Below are positions 44,410 through 53,084 of a stretch of DNA of 64,000 nt, piece by piece (the first letter of the stretch is position 1; each line of letters opens with the position of its first letter). The DNA is from JBCBRD01 sp039819785 (GTDB lineage: Bacteria; Pseudomonadota; Alphaproteobacteria; Rhizobiales; Hyphomicrobiaceae), in contig JBCBRH010000002.1 of NCBI GenBank assembly GCA_039819785.1, forward strand, positions 62,001-126,000. The letters run 5' to 3'. The notes under the pieces were generated by a model, which was not told where the DNA came from, ran no database searches, and saw nothing but the letters and a program-made list of their open reading frames with translations. The position numbers were made by a program, and so were the translations under genes.

Positions 44410-46269
44410 TTACGTGTTCGAGGCGATCGCTTCGAGAAGTGCGCTGCCGTATTTCTTGATCTTGCTCGCGCCCAGCCCGGTGATGTCACTGAGATCGTCC
44501 GTTGATGACGGGCGGGCATGGGCCAGCTCGGCCAATGTCTTGTCATGGCAAATGACATAGGGCGGGACTGATGCTGTCCGTGCTAATTCGAGGCGCACGG
44601 CCTTGAGGGCGTCAAACAGAGCCTTATCTGTTTCGGACAACGTTGCCGCGATCGTGGTGGCAGCGGATGACTTCTTCTTCGAAGAGCTGCGGCTTTTGCG
44701 ATCACCCGGTTTTGCTTTGCGCATTTCAAACGATGTTTCGCCGCGCAAAAGCGGGCGGGCCTTGTCCGTCAGTTGCAACGTGCCAAAGCCTTCGTCGTCT
44801 GCGGTCAAGTATCCAGCGGATGCCAGTTGGCGGAAAAGTCCGCGCCAACTCGTGGCGTCCATTTCGGACCCAAGGCCAAAGACCTTCAGGCGATCGTGGC
44901 CGTTCTTGATGATGCGCTCTTCAGGCTTGCCGAGAAGGATATCAATCACGTAGCTAACGCCAAACCGTTGGCCGCTCCGGTACACTGCGGACAGCGCCTT
45001 CTGAGCCAAAACGGTGGCGTCGGTTCGTTCCGGCGGGTCGATGCAGTTGTCGCAGTTGCCACAAGGCTCTGATCTGGTCTCGCCGAAATAGGACAACAGG
45101 GCCTGCCGCCGGCATCCCACCATTTCGGCCAGGCCAATGAGTGCATCGAGCTTTTCGCGCTGCACCTTTTTGTGGGCATCGGCGCCATCTGACCGTTCGA
45201 TCCATTGGCGCTGTTGCAGAACATCTTGCAGACCGTAGGCGAGCCAACAATTGGCTGGTTCGCCGTCCCGACCGGCACGGCCTGTTTCCTGGTAGTAGGC
45301 CTCGATTGACTTCGGCAGGTTGAGGTGGCCGACAAACCGGACATCGGGCTTGTCGATGCCCATGCCAAAGGCAATCGTTGCGACGACGATCAGGCCGTCT
45401 TCGGACAAGAACCGTTGCTGGACATCCCGGCGTGTGTCTGTGGGCAAACCTGCGTGATAGGCCAGTGCCGTGCGGCCCTTGCCGCACAGCCATTCAGCGG
45501 TGTCTTCAACGGACTTGCGCGAGAGGCAGTAAATGATGCCAGCGTCTTCAGGGTGCTCAGCATTGATGAAGCGCCACAACTTTTCGCGTGCGCTGATCGA
45601 GCCGCTTTCGGAGATCGCATACTTCAGGTTTGGACGATCGAATGAGGCGACGAACCGTTTGGAGGCTTCTAGGCTGAGTTCGGAAACGATTTCATCGCGG
45701 GTTTTTTCGTCTGCTGTCGCTGTCAGTGCGATGCGCGGTGTGTTGGGGAAGCGGCCCGCCAGACACCGGAGCTGCCGGTACTCCGGGCGGAAGTCGTGAC
45801 CCCATTGCGATACGCAGTGCGCCTCATCGATCGCGAACAATGCGATCTCGATTTCTTCCAGCATCTCCAGTGTGCGGTCCTGCACAAGTCGCTCAGGGGC
45901 AACGTAGAGAACATCCAATTCGCCTGCGCGCAGCTGATCGTGCACCGCGCACATCTCAGGCCAGCTCAAAGTCGAGTTCAGGTATGCCGCGTTGAGGCCG
46001 AGCACATTAAGCGCATCAACCTGGTCCTGCATCAGTGCGATCAGGGGGGAGACGACGATGCCGGTGCCGGGCCGGAGGAGTGCTGGGATCTGGTAGCACA
46101 GCGATTTCCCGCCACCTGTCGGCATGAGTGCCAGCACGTCTTTGCCCGCGAGCAAGCTGCCAATGATCCCTTCCTGGTGGAAACGGAATGCCTGATAGCC
46201 GAATGTCCGTTGCAGGACATCGACCGCGTCTTCGATGGAGGCTGCCGTATCGGCGCGGCTTGAAGGCAT
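44410..46269 (-). CDS. recQ: ATP-dependent DNA helicase RecQ
   Basis: A 619-residue 3'-5' helicase. Motif I is MPTGGGKSLCYQIPAL, motif II DEAHCVSQWGHDFRPEY, motif VI includes QETGRAGRDG. The RecQ zinc site has CGNCDNC, followed by a winged helix and a C-terminal HRDC domain (DKALFDALKAVRLELA to the end). It unwinds recombination intermediates and stalled-fork structures. ATG 46269 gives the family length; the frame is open to 46470. A basic, Ser/Lys-rich linker precedes the HRDC domain. Confidence 0.95.
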   Translation of the reverse strand: MPSSRADTAASIEDAVDVLQRTFGYQAFRFHQEGIIGSLLAGKDVLALMPTGGGKSLCYQIPALLRPGTGIVVSPLIALMQDQVDALNVLGLNAAYLNSTLSWPEMCAVHDQLRAGELDVLYVAPERLVQDRTLEMLEEIEIALFAIDEAHCVSQWGHDFRPEYRQLRCLAGRFPNTPRIALTATADEKTRDEIVSELSLEASKRFVASFDRPNLKYAISESGSISAREKLWRFINAEHPEDAGIIYCLSRKSVEDTAEWLCGKGRTALAYHAGLPTDTRRDVQQRFLSEDGLIVVATIAFGMGIDKPDVRFVGHLNLPKSIEAYYQETGRAGRDGEPANCWLAYGLQDVLQQRQWIERSDGADAHKKVQREKLDALIGLAEMVGCRRQALLSYFGETRSEPCGNCDNCIDPPERTDATVLAQKALSAVYRSGQRFGVSYVIDILLGKPEERIIKNGHDRLKVFGLGSEMDATSWRGLFRQLASAGYLTADDEGFGTLQLTDKARPLLRGETSFEMRKAKPGDRKSRSSSKKKSSAATTIAATLSETDKALFDALKAVRLELARTASVPPYVICHDKTLAELAHARPSSTDDLSDITGLGASKIKKYGSALLEAIASNT

Positions 46270-46759
46270 AATGGGTGGCTCAGACAGCTCAAGCTCTAAC
46301 GGTTTGTGGAAGGGGGCGTTCACGGGTGCTGTTGACCTCGGCCATGATCTGGAAACTCTCTTGGCGCAGAGCAACAGATTCGCGGACGAGCGTCCCGGTG
46401 AGCGCAGGATTGGCGTCCGGGTGACGTTGGCTGGCCACAGCGTCCTGTCATCCATCGGTGCTACGTTCAAGGTTACAGTACGGCTGATGGACGGGGCTCG
46501 CAGACCACAAGCTGCTGATTGACCGATCTGATGATGAATGCTGAACGGAACCTGTATTCAGGGCGAGTTCATATTCTTGGAGTTAGTTTGGCTTCAACAC
46601 CGCAAGAGTTTAGCTGTTCAGTTCAGCAAAACCATTCGAGACGCCCGCTTTTTCAAAGCAATGGGCAAGGTCTTCATACTGGTTTAACGTTGCGGCATAG
46701 GCTGAATACATGATTGCCGCCACCGCGGCATCGTATTTTTGAAATGGGGAACAAAGACG
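46270..46759. other. 490-bp divergent region (recQ/small secreted gene)
   Basis: No gene was recognised. The stretch should hold the promoter of recQ (leftwards) and of the small secreted gene (rightwards). An AT-richer part lies at about 46500-46620. Confidence 0.4.
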
Positions 46760-47056
46760 ATGACACGTGTTCGAAGCGGACTTTCGATGGCCTTGATTGC
46801 CGGCGTTGCGGCGATGGCACTCGGGCCCTTGCTCGGACCTACGGCGGCGCACGCTCAGTCCAGCTGTAAATGGTATGGGTCGACGGCGCTCAAACAGCAA
46901 AAACGTAACGAACAGCTCGGCTGTAAGTTCTCCGGCCCACAGTGGCATTCCAATCTGGCGGGACACATTGCCTGGTGCAGCAGTCAGCCGCCTGACGTCT
47001 GGAAAGCATCGGCGCGTGCACGTGACAAGATGCTGGATCAATGCGCGGCCAAGTAG
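46760..47056 (+). CDS. Small exported four-cysteine protein
   Basis: A 98-residue protein. ATG 46760 begins MTRVRSGLSMALIAGVAAMA, a signal peptide with probable cleavage after AHA near residue 32. The mature part of about 66 residues has four Cys (SSCKWYG, LGCKF, AWCSSQ, DQCAA) and several Trp, suggesting two disulphides in the periplasm or outside. GGGGAAC upstream may be the ribosome-binding site. The family was not recognised with certainty. It stands alone and is followed by a candidate small RNA. Confidence 0.72.
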   Translation: MTRVRSGLSMALIAGVAAMALGPLLGPTAAHAQSSCKWYGSTALKQQKRNEQLGCKFSGPQWHSNLAGHIAWCSSQPPDVWKASARARDKMLDQCAAK

Positions 47057-47269
47057 GTTTTGCTGCCGGACTTCGTCGCACTGCACCATGAGCGGCAGTC
47101 AGGCGATGATGTCATATCGGAGTTGATTTTGTTGTGGCATTGCCGATGAACTAACACTGCCTATGTTCGAGGTCATGCTATGTTCGAGGTCATGGCCTTC
47201 CAAAGGTTTCACAAAGGCGCGAGCGCGTGTCGGGTTCCGCTTCGCTTTTGTTTTGTGACATGGTTATAA

Positions 47270-47348
47270 CAAGGCTGTCGGTCTCATCGATTTAGCCCGA
47301 CACCCTGCCGCCGCGCCAGCTCTCCCCCGACTGGCGCGGCATTTTTTT
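47270..47348 (+). ncRNA. Candidate small RNA with C-rich terminator loop
   Basis: A compact transcript of about 80 nt is suggested. TATAAC just before 47270 could be a -10 element. TGTCGG (47276-47281) pairs with CCGACA (47297-47302), and the perfect terminator stem GCCGCGCCAG/CTGGCGCGGC (47310-47340) has the loop CTCTCCCCCGA and is followed by ATTTTTTT. A CUCCCCC loop can pair with Shine-Dalgarno sequences, a known mode of action of several alphaproteobacterial small RNAs. No named family could be assigned. Confidence 0.5.
47310..47348 (+). terminator. Strong factor-independent terminator
   Basis: A perfect 10-bp GC-rich stem (47310-47319 with 47331-47340), an 11-base loop and a run of seven T. 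It lies 250 bp after the nearest upstream gene, too far to be its obvious terminator, which is one reason to suspect a small RNA. Confidence 0.85.
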
Positions 47349-47473
47349 GGCTGGTGCTTGGTTTAGATGTTCGTTCAAGACACGAAAAAAAAGCGCTACT
47401 GGCCGCGAGAGCCAGAGCGCTTTTTGTTCGTTGAATCTTGGGGCGAAAACGAAAGCCCGTGAGGCTCTACGGC

Positions 47474-48226
47474 TCAAAGTCCGCCGAGGTTCTTGGCGTC
47501 GAACAGATGCCCGCTCAGTTTGTTGCCGCGTTCCGAGGACAGATAGAGTGCCAGTGCCGCCACATCGGGCTCACCGCCCAGGGCCTGGTCGGTGTCCATG
47601 ACCTGATCGACGTAAGAGCATGGCCCAACCGCGTTGATCCGGATACCCTGCTTGCCCCAGCTCTCAGCTTCACGCCGTGTGATGGTGGCCAGCGTGGCAC
47701 GCAGCATATCGACCAGGGCCATTTCCTGAGGCGTCTGTGAGCGCGGGGCGGCGATCACGTTGAGGATCAGACCGTCTGTGAGGGTCAAACGCATGCGGTT
47801 GGCGGCGATCCGTCCCACCATGGTCGCTGGAACCAGTTTTTCCGCGATCAAGTCTTCGATCTCTTCAAGTTCGAACCGGCCTGCGAGATCTTCCCGTTCA
47901 ATCCGAATAAGATTGACGACGATTTCCAGACCACCGAACGTAGATTGGGCGGGGCCCTGTAGGAACGCAACGGCTTCATCGCTTGTCGCGAGGGTCTTCT
48001 CATAAACCTGGAAACCCGCCGTAGTCTCAGCCAGAAGGCTGTTCAGCGTGTCCATTTCAGGAGAGTTTTCTGATGTCTGAATGACGAGCTGTGTCTGATG
48101 GTCGGCAAATGCGCGTGAAATGTCGACACCGAGGGTGGTGGACACGCCGGTGATCAACACGCGATCGCCGGCAAGTTCGGGATAAGTTGCGTTGTGCCGA
48201 AGCTCATCGACTACACTCATGAACAT
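47474..48226 (-). CDS. SDR-fold protein lacking catalytic residues
   Basis: A 250-residue Rossmann-fold protein of short-chain dehydrogenase type: VLITGVSTTLGVDISRAF at the N-terminus, GGLEIVVNLIRIE where NNAG is usual, and GKQGIRINAVGPCS and ALALYLSSERGNKLSGHLFD at the end. The glycine motif is altered, the catalytic Ser region reads LNVIAAPRS, and the YxxxK segment is replaced by MALVDMLRATL, so Tyr and Lys are absent. It is unlikely to be an oxidoreductase and may be a binding or regulatory protein. ATG 48226 has AGGAG eight bases upstream. Convergent with the candidate small RNA. Confidence 0.8.
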   Translation of the reverse strand: MFMSVVDELRHNATYPELAGDRVLITGVSTTLGVDISRAFADHQTQLVIQTSENSPEMDTLNSLLAETTAGFQVYEKTLATSDEAVAFLQGPAQSTFGGLEIVVNLIRIEREDLAGRFELEEIEDLIAEKLVPATMVGRIAANRMRLTLTDGLILNVIAAPRSQTPQEMALVDMLRATLATITRREAESWGKQGIRINAVGPCSYVDQVMDTDQALGGEPDVAALALYLSSERGNKLSGHLFDAKNLGGL

Positions 48227-48521
48227 CTTGTCTTTCTCCTCACTACGCCGGGACTATTCGAGGAACCCAGCTACTACAATAGCACGTTGATTCGGCTAAC
48301 GAGACATAAACAAGCGCGAGATTCGCGTGGGGGCTGAGGCGGGCGCGTGACCGCTTTGGGGCAGATACTTAAAAGGTGCACGCAAGCCTTATTTAATCGG
48401 GGTTCACGCCTGAACATCGTCGGTGTGGATAAAGTCTCAGGGCCTGTGGACGGTGTGTAGAAATGTGGGTCTTCAAGCTGCGAAATGCTCAAACCTTAGC
48501 AATAACAAGGAGTTCGATTTC

Positions 48522-49874
48522 TTGACCGGTGTGGCCCTAAAACCGAACGAGCTTGAAGCGTACTGGATGCCGTTTTCGGCCAATCGGGCGTTTAAGGCGC
48601 GGCCACGTTTGTTTGTGGCGGCCGATGGTGTGCACTACAGAACCGACACTGGTCGGCAAGTGCTCGATGCGACCTCCGGGCTTTATTGTGTGAATGCAGG
48701 GCACGGGCGGCGCAGGATCGTCGATGCCATCAAGGAAGCCGCTGAACGGCTCGATTTCGCACCTCCGTTCCAATACGCGCAACCGCAGGTGTTCGAACTC
48801 GCTAACCGGCTGGCCCTGCTTGCACCGGGCGATCTCAACCACGTGATGTTGGCGACGTCTGGAAGTGAGGCGGTTGAAACGGCGATGAAGGTTGCGCTGG
48901 CCTATCACCGGGCCAAGGGCGAGGGGCAGCGTACGAAGTTTATCGGCCGGGAGCGGGCCTACCATGGCGTGGGATTTGGCGGCATTGCCGTTGGTGGCAT
49001 CCCGGCCAACCGCAAGGCGTTCGGGGCCATGCTCCCTGGGACGGATCATTTGCCGTCAACGTACGATCGCGCGCATCAGGCGTTTTCCGTTGGAGAGCCT
49101 GCGTGGGGCGCGCATCTGGCGGACGAACTCAATAGGCTGATTGCACTGCATGATGCGTCAAACATCGCAGCCGTCATCGTTGAACCCACCGCTGGGTCCA
49201 CCGGCTGCCTGCCGCCACCGCAAGGATATCTAGAGCGGCTGGTCGAAATTGCCGGACACCACGGTATTCTGGTGATTTTCGACGAAGTCATTACTGGTTT
49301 TGGTCGGCTGGGACATGCGTTCGCCGCGGAACGATACGGGCTGGTTCCAGACCTCATCACCTTTGCCAAGGGCGTCACGAACGGGTCGGTTCCCATGTCG
49401 GGTGTTTTGCTGCGTGACCAGATCTATCGCACCGTATGTGACGGGGAAGATGCCCCGGCTGGCGCACCGCCGCGCCATCTGCCGGAACTGTTTCATGGCT
49501 ACACGTATTCAGGGCACCCATTGGCAACGGCGGCTGCACTTGCGACGTTGGATGTCTACCGCGATGAGGCGTTGTTTGAACGGACGCGTGAGCGTGAAGC
49601 GGCATTTGCAGAGCGGATGATGTCTTTGCAGGGTCTGCCCAATGTGGCCGACATCCGTCCTATCGGTTTGATGTGCGGGATTGACCTGCACTGTATCGAA
49701 AATCGACCGGGTCAGCGCGGGTATCGGGCGATCGAAACGTCGTTCCATGAGCTCGACCTTTACGTTCGTGTGGCGTTGGATACGCTGATCCTCGCGCCGC
49801 CCCTTATTGCGACGGATGACGAACTGGATGCCATGACCGAACGTGTGGCCGAAACGATCCGCCGTGTGCAGTGA
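48522..49874 (+). CDS. Class III omega-aminotransferase (beta-alanine--pyruvate type)
   Basis: A 450-residue PLP enzyme. TTG 48522 is chosen because AAGGAG at 48507-48512 is well placed; the family then begins LEAYWMPFSANRAFKARPR, the hallmark of the beta-alanine:pyruvate group. Other motifs are LDATSGLYCVNAGH, ATSGSEAVETAMK, IFDEVITGFGR and ITFAKGVTNGSVPMSG, with the PLP lysine in the last. It moves an amino group from an omega-amino acid to pyruvate. The true amine donor is unknown. A 295-bp gap to the divergent SDR-like gene holds both promoters. Confidence 0.9.
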   Translation: MTGVALKPNELEAYWMPFSANRAFKARPRLFVAADGVHYRTDTGRQVLDATSGLYCVNAGHGRRRIVDAIKEAAERLDFAPPFQYAQPQVFELANRLALLAPGDLNHVMLATSGSEAVETAMKVALAYHRAKGEGQRTKFIGRERAYHGVGFGGIAVGGIPANRKAFGAMLPGTDHLPSTYDRAHQAFSVGEPAWGAHLADELNRLIALHDASNIAAVIVEPTAGSTGCLPPPQGYLERLVEIAGHHGILVIFDEVITGFGRLGHAFAAERYGLVPDLITFAKGVTNGSVPMSGVLLRDQIYRTVCDGEDAPAGAPPRHLPELFHGYTYSGHPLATAAALATLDVYRDEALFERTREREAAFAERMMSLQGLPNVADIRPIGLMCGIDLHCIENRPGQRGYRAIETSFHELDLYVRVALDTLILAPPLIATDDELDAMTERVAETIRRVQ

Positions 49875-50073
49875 CTTGAAATTCTGGCGTTCAAAGCTGG
49901 TGAAATCCGGCCACGGGGCGTTGCTTACGGGTCCAGCAGAAACAAGACTGTAGGTAGCGATTCTGCTTTCGGCCTGTCGTTGCAGGTCAGTTTCTGGTCT
50001 CAGGCGAGCACCTGCGTTTTCGCTCCGTACTTCAATCGTTGCTGCGTATCAGCTCCGCAAAAGGGCCGTATCC

Positions 50074-51960
50074 ATGGCGTCGACACGCGCAACCAAACCG
50101 CAACCCATCGTGGTCGAGGCATTTGTTCTGACCTCCATGGCGTTGACGACGCTCGCGTTGGGGACGGCACTACACCTGCATGGCGGGTTTGAGATTTTGG
50201 GCGCAGGGGTTGCTGCCCTTGCCGCCTATGCCTTGATGCTGGTCGGTCATGGCGTGCTAAGACGTGTGGTGTCTGCTCCTACGCAGAAGCGCACAAAGAC
50301 GTCTTCCACGATGGCTTTGGATGCGGAGGCCGATAATCTGGCTGCGCGCGTTGCCGCCGCGCTCGAGGCCTTGCCTGAGGAGCAGACCAAGACGCCAACC
50401 CAGAAGACGGCGGCGCCATCACAGCATGGTGCGAGTGTTCACGAGCAGCAACCCACGGACACCGCGGAACGCCACGTCAAACAAGGGGGGGCAGCCTCTG
50501 AAACGCAGCGCCGCGCAACGCCAGAAGAAATTGCCGCAGCGTTCGAGACGCCCCCTAATCCGTTCCATGAAGTGGCTGCGCAAAAACTTGTTGAAGCCAA
50601 TGGTCGCCACGAAGGCGTGGGGCAGGGCGATGGCGTGCCCTCGCACGCGCGTTTGGACGTCCCGCCGCCGCCGCCGACTTCAAAGCCTCACCCGCCGGTT
50701 GCTGCCCAGCACCCCGGCTCTGAGGCGCCCCCTAAACCTATGGCGGGTTCTCCTCGGCAGAGTGCTCCGCCGCCGCCACCACTCCCTGATCTGCCGCCGG
50801 CTCAATACGCGCCTGGGCCGGAACGCGCTCTGCCCGATCCGGCTCCGCCGCGGCCTGCTGATGTCGAGATGATCCAGGGGTTGATCAAGAAGCTTGCCGA
50901 TGAGGTGAACGCTGCGTCCTTTGAAGATACGCAAGGCCAAGGTGCGACGGGACCTCCTCGTGCTCCTAGAGGTCATGCCGATGCCCAAGCAGCTGGCGGG
51001 TACGCAACGGCAGGAGATGACCTCGCTGGATCTCAAAGTGCCCCATCTCAATCTGAAGACTTCAAAGTCGATGCCTTGAGGGCTGCTGCAGGTGACATGC
51101 GCGCGCTCGATCATCGGGCGTCCACTGGCGATGTGGACCCATCAACCGGGGCTGCTGCCGCAGCTCAATTGGCAGGCGAAGGCATCAGTCAGGTGAGGGA
51201 GGCCGTCGAGGCAGGACGTGTGGATGTCCTACTTGATCCCATCGTCGGTCTCGATGACAGCCGGATGCAACACTTTGAAATTGCGCTGCGCCTGCGGGAT
51301 CGTTCTGACAGGGCGCTGGGATTTGAGATCCACGGTTCCGCCATGCGCGGGACAGGCGTTTATCCGCTGGTTGATCAATTGCGGCTGGAGAAAACCTGTG
51401 AGCTTGCTCATAAGTTGCAATCGCGCGGCAAAACCGGATCTGTTTTTTCCCGGACCAGCGGCGAGAGCCTTGTGGCCGACCTGTTCCTGGATCGCGTGGC
51501 GGACGCATACCGTGCGCATCAGGCTTTTGCCACACGGCTGGTTATGACGTTTTCGCAAAGTGATGTGCGGGCGTTCGGTCCGAGGGAATGGGCCACGCTG
51601 ACAGACATGTGTGATCTCGGCTTCCGGTTTGCGATTGCCAGCGTGAGCGATCTCGATATGGATTTTGAAGACTTGGCCGAACGCGGATTTGAGTTCTTGA
51701 AATTGGACGCCGATGTCTTCCTCAATGGTCTGCCCACAGGCGAAGGGACAGTTCCGGCTGCTGACATCTGTCGGCACGTGGCTGATCTGGGCATGTCGGT
51801 GATCGTGGGGCGCATTGAAAGCGAAGAGGCCAAGTCGCGTATTTCCGGTTTCGGCGTTCTGCTCGGACAAGGTGCTCTGTTTGGGGCCCCGAGAGTTGTG
51901 CGTTCTGAAGTGATGATGGCGAATGCGAAGCCTTCCGGGCAGTCTCACGCGGCTGCCTAG
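50074..51960 (+). CDS. Membrane protein with degenerate EAL domain
   Basis: 628 residues. Two transmembrane segments lie at about 13-60, then a long disordered region rich in Pro, Ala, Gln and Glu (about 65-365, with runs of proline), then an EAL-like domain (about 370-610). The EAL motif is present only in part (FEIALRLRD), and the catalytic DDFG segment reads ASVSD, while the usual Asn and second Glu positions are not conserved; LKLD near the end keeps the Lys. It is therefore probably not a cyclic-di-GMP phosphodiesterase, but may bind the nucleotide or a protein. It stands alone. Confidence 0.8.
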   Translation: MASTRATKPQPIVVEAFVLTSMALTTLALGTALHLHGGFEILGAGVAALAAYALMLVGHGVLRRVVSAPTQKRTKTSSTMALDAEADNLAARVAAALEALPEEQTKTPTQKTAAPSQHGASVHEQQPTDTAERHVKQGGAASETQRRATPEEIAAAFETPPNPFHEVAAQKLVEANGRHEGVGQGDGVPSHARLDVPPPPPTSKPHPPVAAQHPGSEAPPKPMAGSPRQSAPPPPPLPDLPPAQYAPGPERALPDPAPPRPADVEMIQGLIKKLADEVNAASFEDTQGQGATGPPRAPRGHADAQAAGGYATAGDDLAGSQSAPSQSEDFKVDALRAAAGDMRALDHRASTGDVDPSTGAAAAAQLAGEGISQVREAVEAGRVDVLLDPIVGLDDSRMQHFEIALRLRDRSDRALGFEIHGSAMRGTGVYPLVDQLRLEKTCELAHKLQSRGKTGSVFSRTSGESLVADLFLDRVADAYRAHQAFATRLVMTFSQSDVRAFGPREWATLTDMCDLGFRFAIASVSDLDMDFEDLAERGFEFLKLDADVFLNGLPTGEGTVPAADICRHVADLGMSVIVGRIESEEAKSRISGFGVLLGQGALFGAPRVVRSEVMMANAKPSGQSHAAA

Positions 51961-52116
51961 CGGCCGTGCTGAATTGGTGTGCTGCGGGCGTTCGGTGCGG
52001 TGCAGGCTTAGGACGGTGCGGAGTGGGCACCGTGGGCTGCCAAACGGAAAGATGTTTGGCGTGCATTCTGCAGCTTCGTCTTGATTGTTTCATGGGGCAG
52101 AGATACCCGTCTGACC

Positions 52117-53007
52117 ATGACAGTAATTCCTTCATCGCAGATCGCTGATCTATCCGGTCCGATCCAAATCGTTTCGTCTATCGCCCCGTTTGGTCAGGGC
52201 CGCCGGGCATGGCTCGTCGATATCTGGGGCGTCATGCACAATGGCGTTCGGCCATTCGCGACTGCTGTCGCCGCGTGTCAGACGTTTCGCCGTCAGGGCG
52301 GCATCGTCGTGCTGCTCTCCAACTCGCCGCGGACCGGTGAGGGCGTCATTGCCCAGCTGAGGCAGGTTGGCGTTCCTGACGATGCTTACGACGGTGCGGT
52401 CACATCGGGTGATGCAACTCGCGTGTTGATCCGGCAGGTGAGCGACAGGCCGATTTTTCATCTGGGGCCGGAACGTGACCGGCCATCATTCAAGGGCATC
52501 GATGTTGTCTTCGCTGACGCCGAGACAGCGGACACGATTGTCTGTACCGGGCTGTTTGATGATCGAACAGAAACGGCGGACAACTACAATACGCTATTGA
52601 AAGGCTTTGCTGCTCGCGGTGTCGAAATGATCTGCGCCAATCCAGACATCACAGTCGAGCGCGACGGTAAGATTATCTTTTGTGCTGGCGCGCTTGCGGA
52701 ACGTTACGAAGCGCTGGGCGGGGTTGCGAGGCTGGCTGGAAAGCCGCATGCGCCAATTTACGATATGGCGTTTGAACGATTGGCGGACATTGCCGGTGCA
52801 CCTGTGAAGCGTGCGGACGTGCTGGCGATCGGTGATGGCGTCAAGACAGATATTGCCGGTGCTCTGGCTGCTGATCTCGATGCCGTTTACATTGCGAGTG
52901 CGGTGGGGCTGGGCCTTGGTGGCGCACTGGACCCTGCGGCGCTGAACGCGCTGTTCCCTGACCCCACCGCCCGGCCCATTGCGGCGATGACGGAGTTGGC
53001 GTGGTAG
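52117..53007 (+). CDS. HAD-superfamily class IIA hydrolase (TIGR01459-like)
   Basis: A 296-residue protein related to NagD-type phosphatases. Motif I reads DIWGVMHNG: the nucleophile Asp is present but the second Asp, the general acid of true phosphatases, is Trp. Motif II is LLSNSPR, motif III contains AGKPHAPIYDMA, and motif IV is AIGDGVKTDIAGA. This variant is typical of the TIGR01459 group in alphaproteobacteria, whose substrate is unknown. ATG 52117 is used; the ribosome-binding site is weak. Confidence 0.85.
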   Translation: MTVIPSSQIADLSGPIQIVSSIAPFGQGRRAWLVDIWGVMHNGVRPFATAVAACQTFRRQGGIVVLLSNSPRTGEGVIAQLRQVGVPDDAYDGAVTSGDATRVLIRQVSDRPIFHLGPERDRPSFKGIDVVFADAETADTIVCTGLFDDRTETADNYNTLLKGFAARGVEMICANPDITVERDGKIIFCAGALAERYEALGGVARLAGKPHAPIYDMAFERLADIAGAPVKRADVLAIGDGVKTDIAGALAADLDAVYIASAVGLGLGGALDPAALNALFPDPTARPIAAMTELAW

Positions 53008-53084
53008 CTCGCTCCTAACGCGTGATCGCATGCATCATGGCTTGTTTTAGGCATGTCTCGTTCGCACCAGGGTGAAGGGTGGCG

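Larger units (their letters stand above)
47057..47473. other. 417-bp intergenic region containing a candidate small RNA
   Basis: The only structured part is 47270-47348, annotated separately. At about 47165-47195 a short direct repeat is visible (TATGTTCGAGGTCATG occurs twice, 16 bp apart). No coding frame was recognised, and the SDR gene converges from the right with only about 125 bp between its stop and the terminator. Confidence 0.5.

Noticed and set aside
46610..47089. Minus-strand frame of 159 codons
   Set aside because: It overlaps the small secreted protein gene antisense, whose signal peptide and cysteine pattern are more credible.
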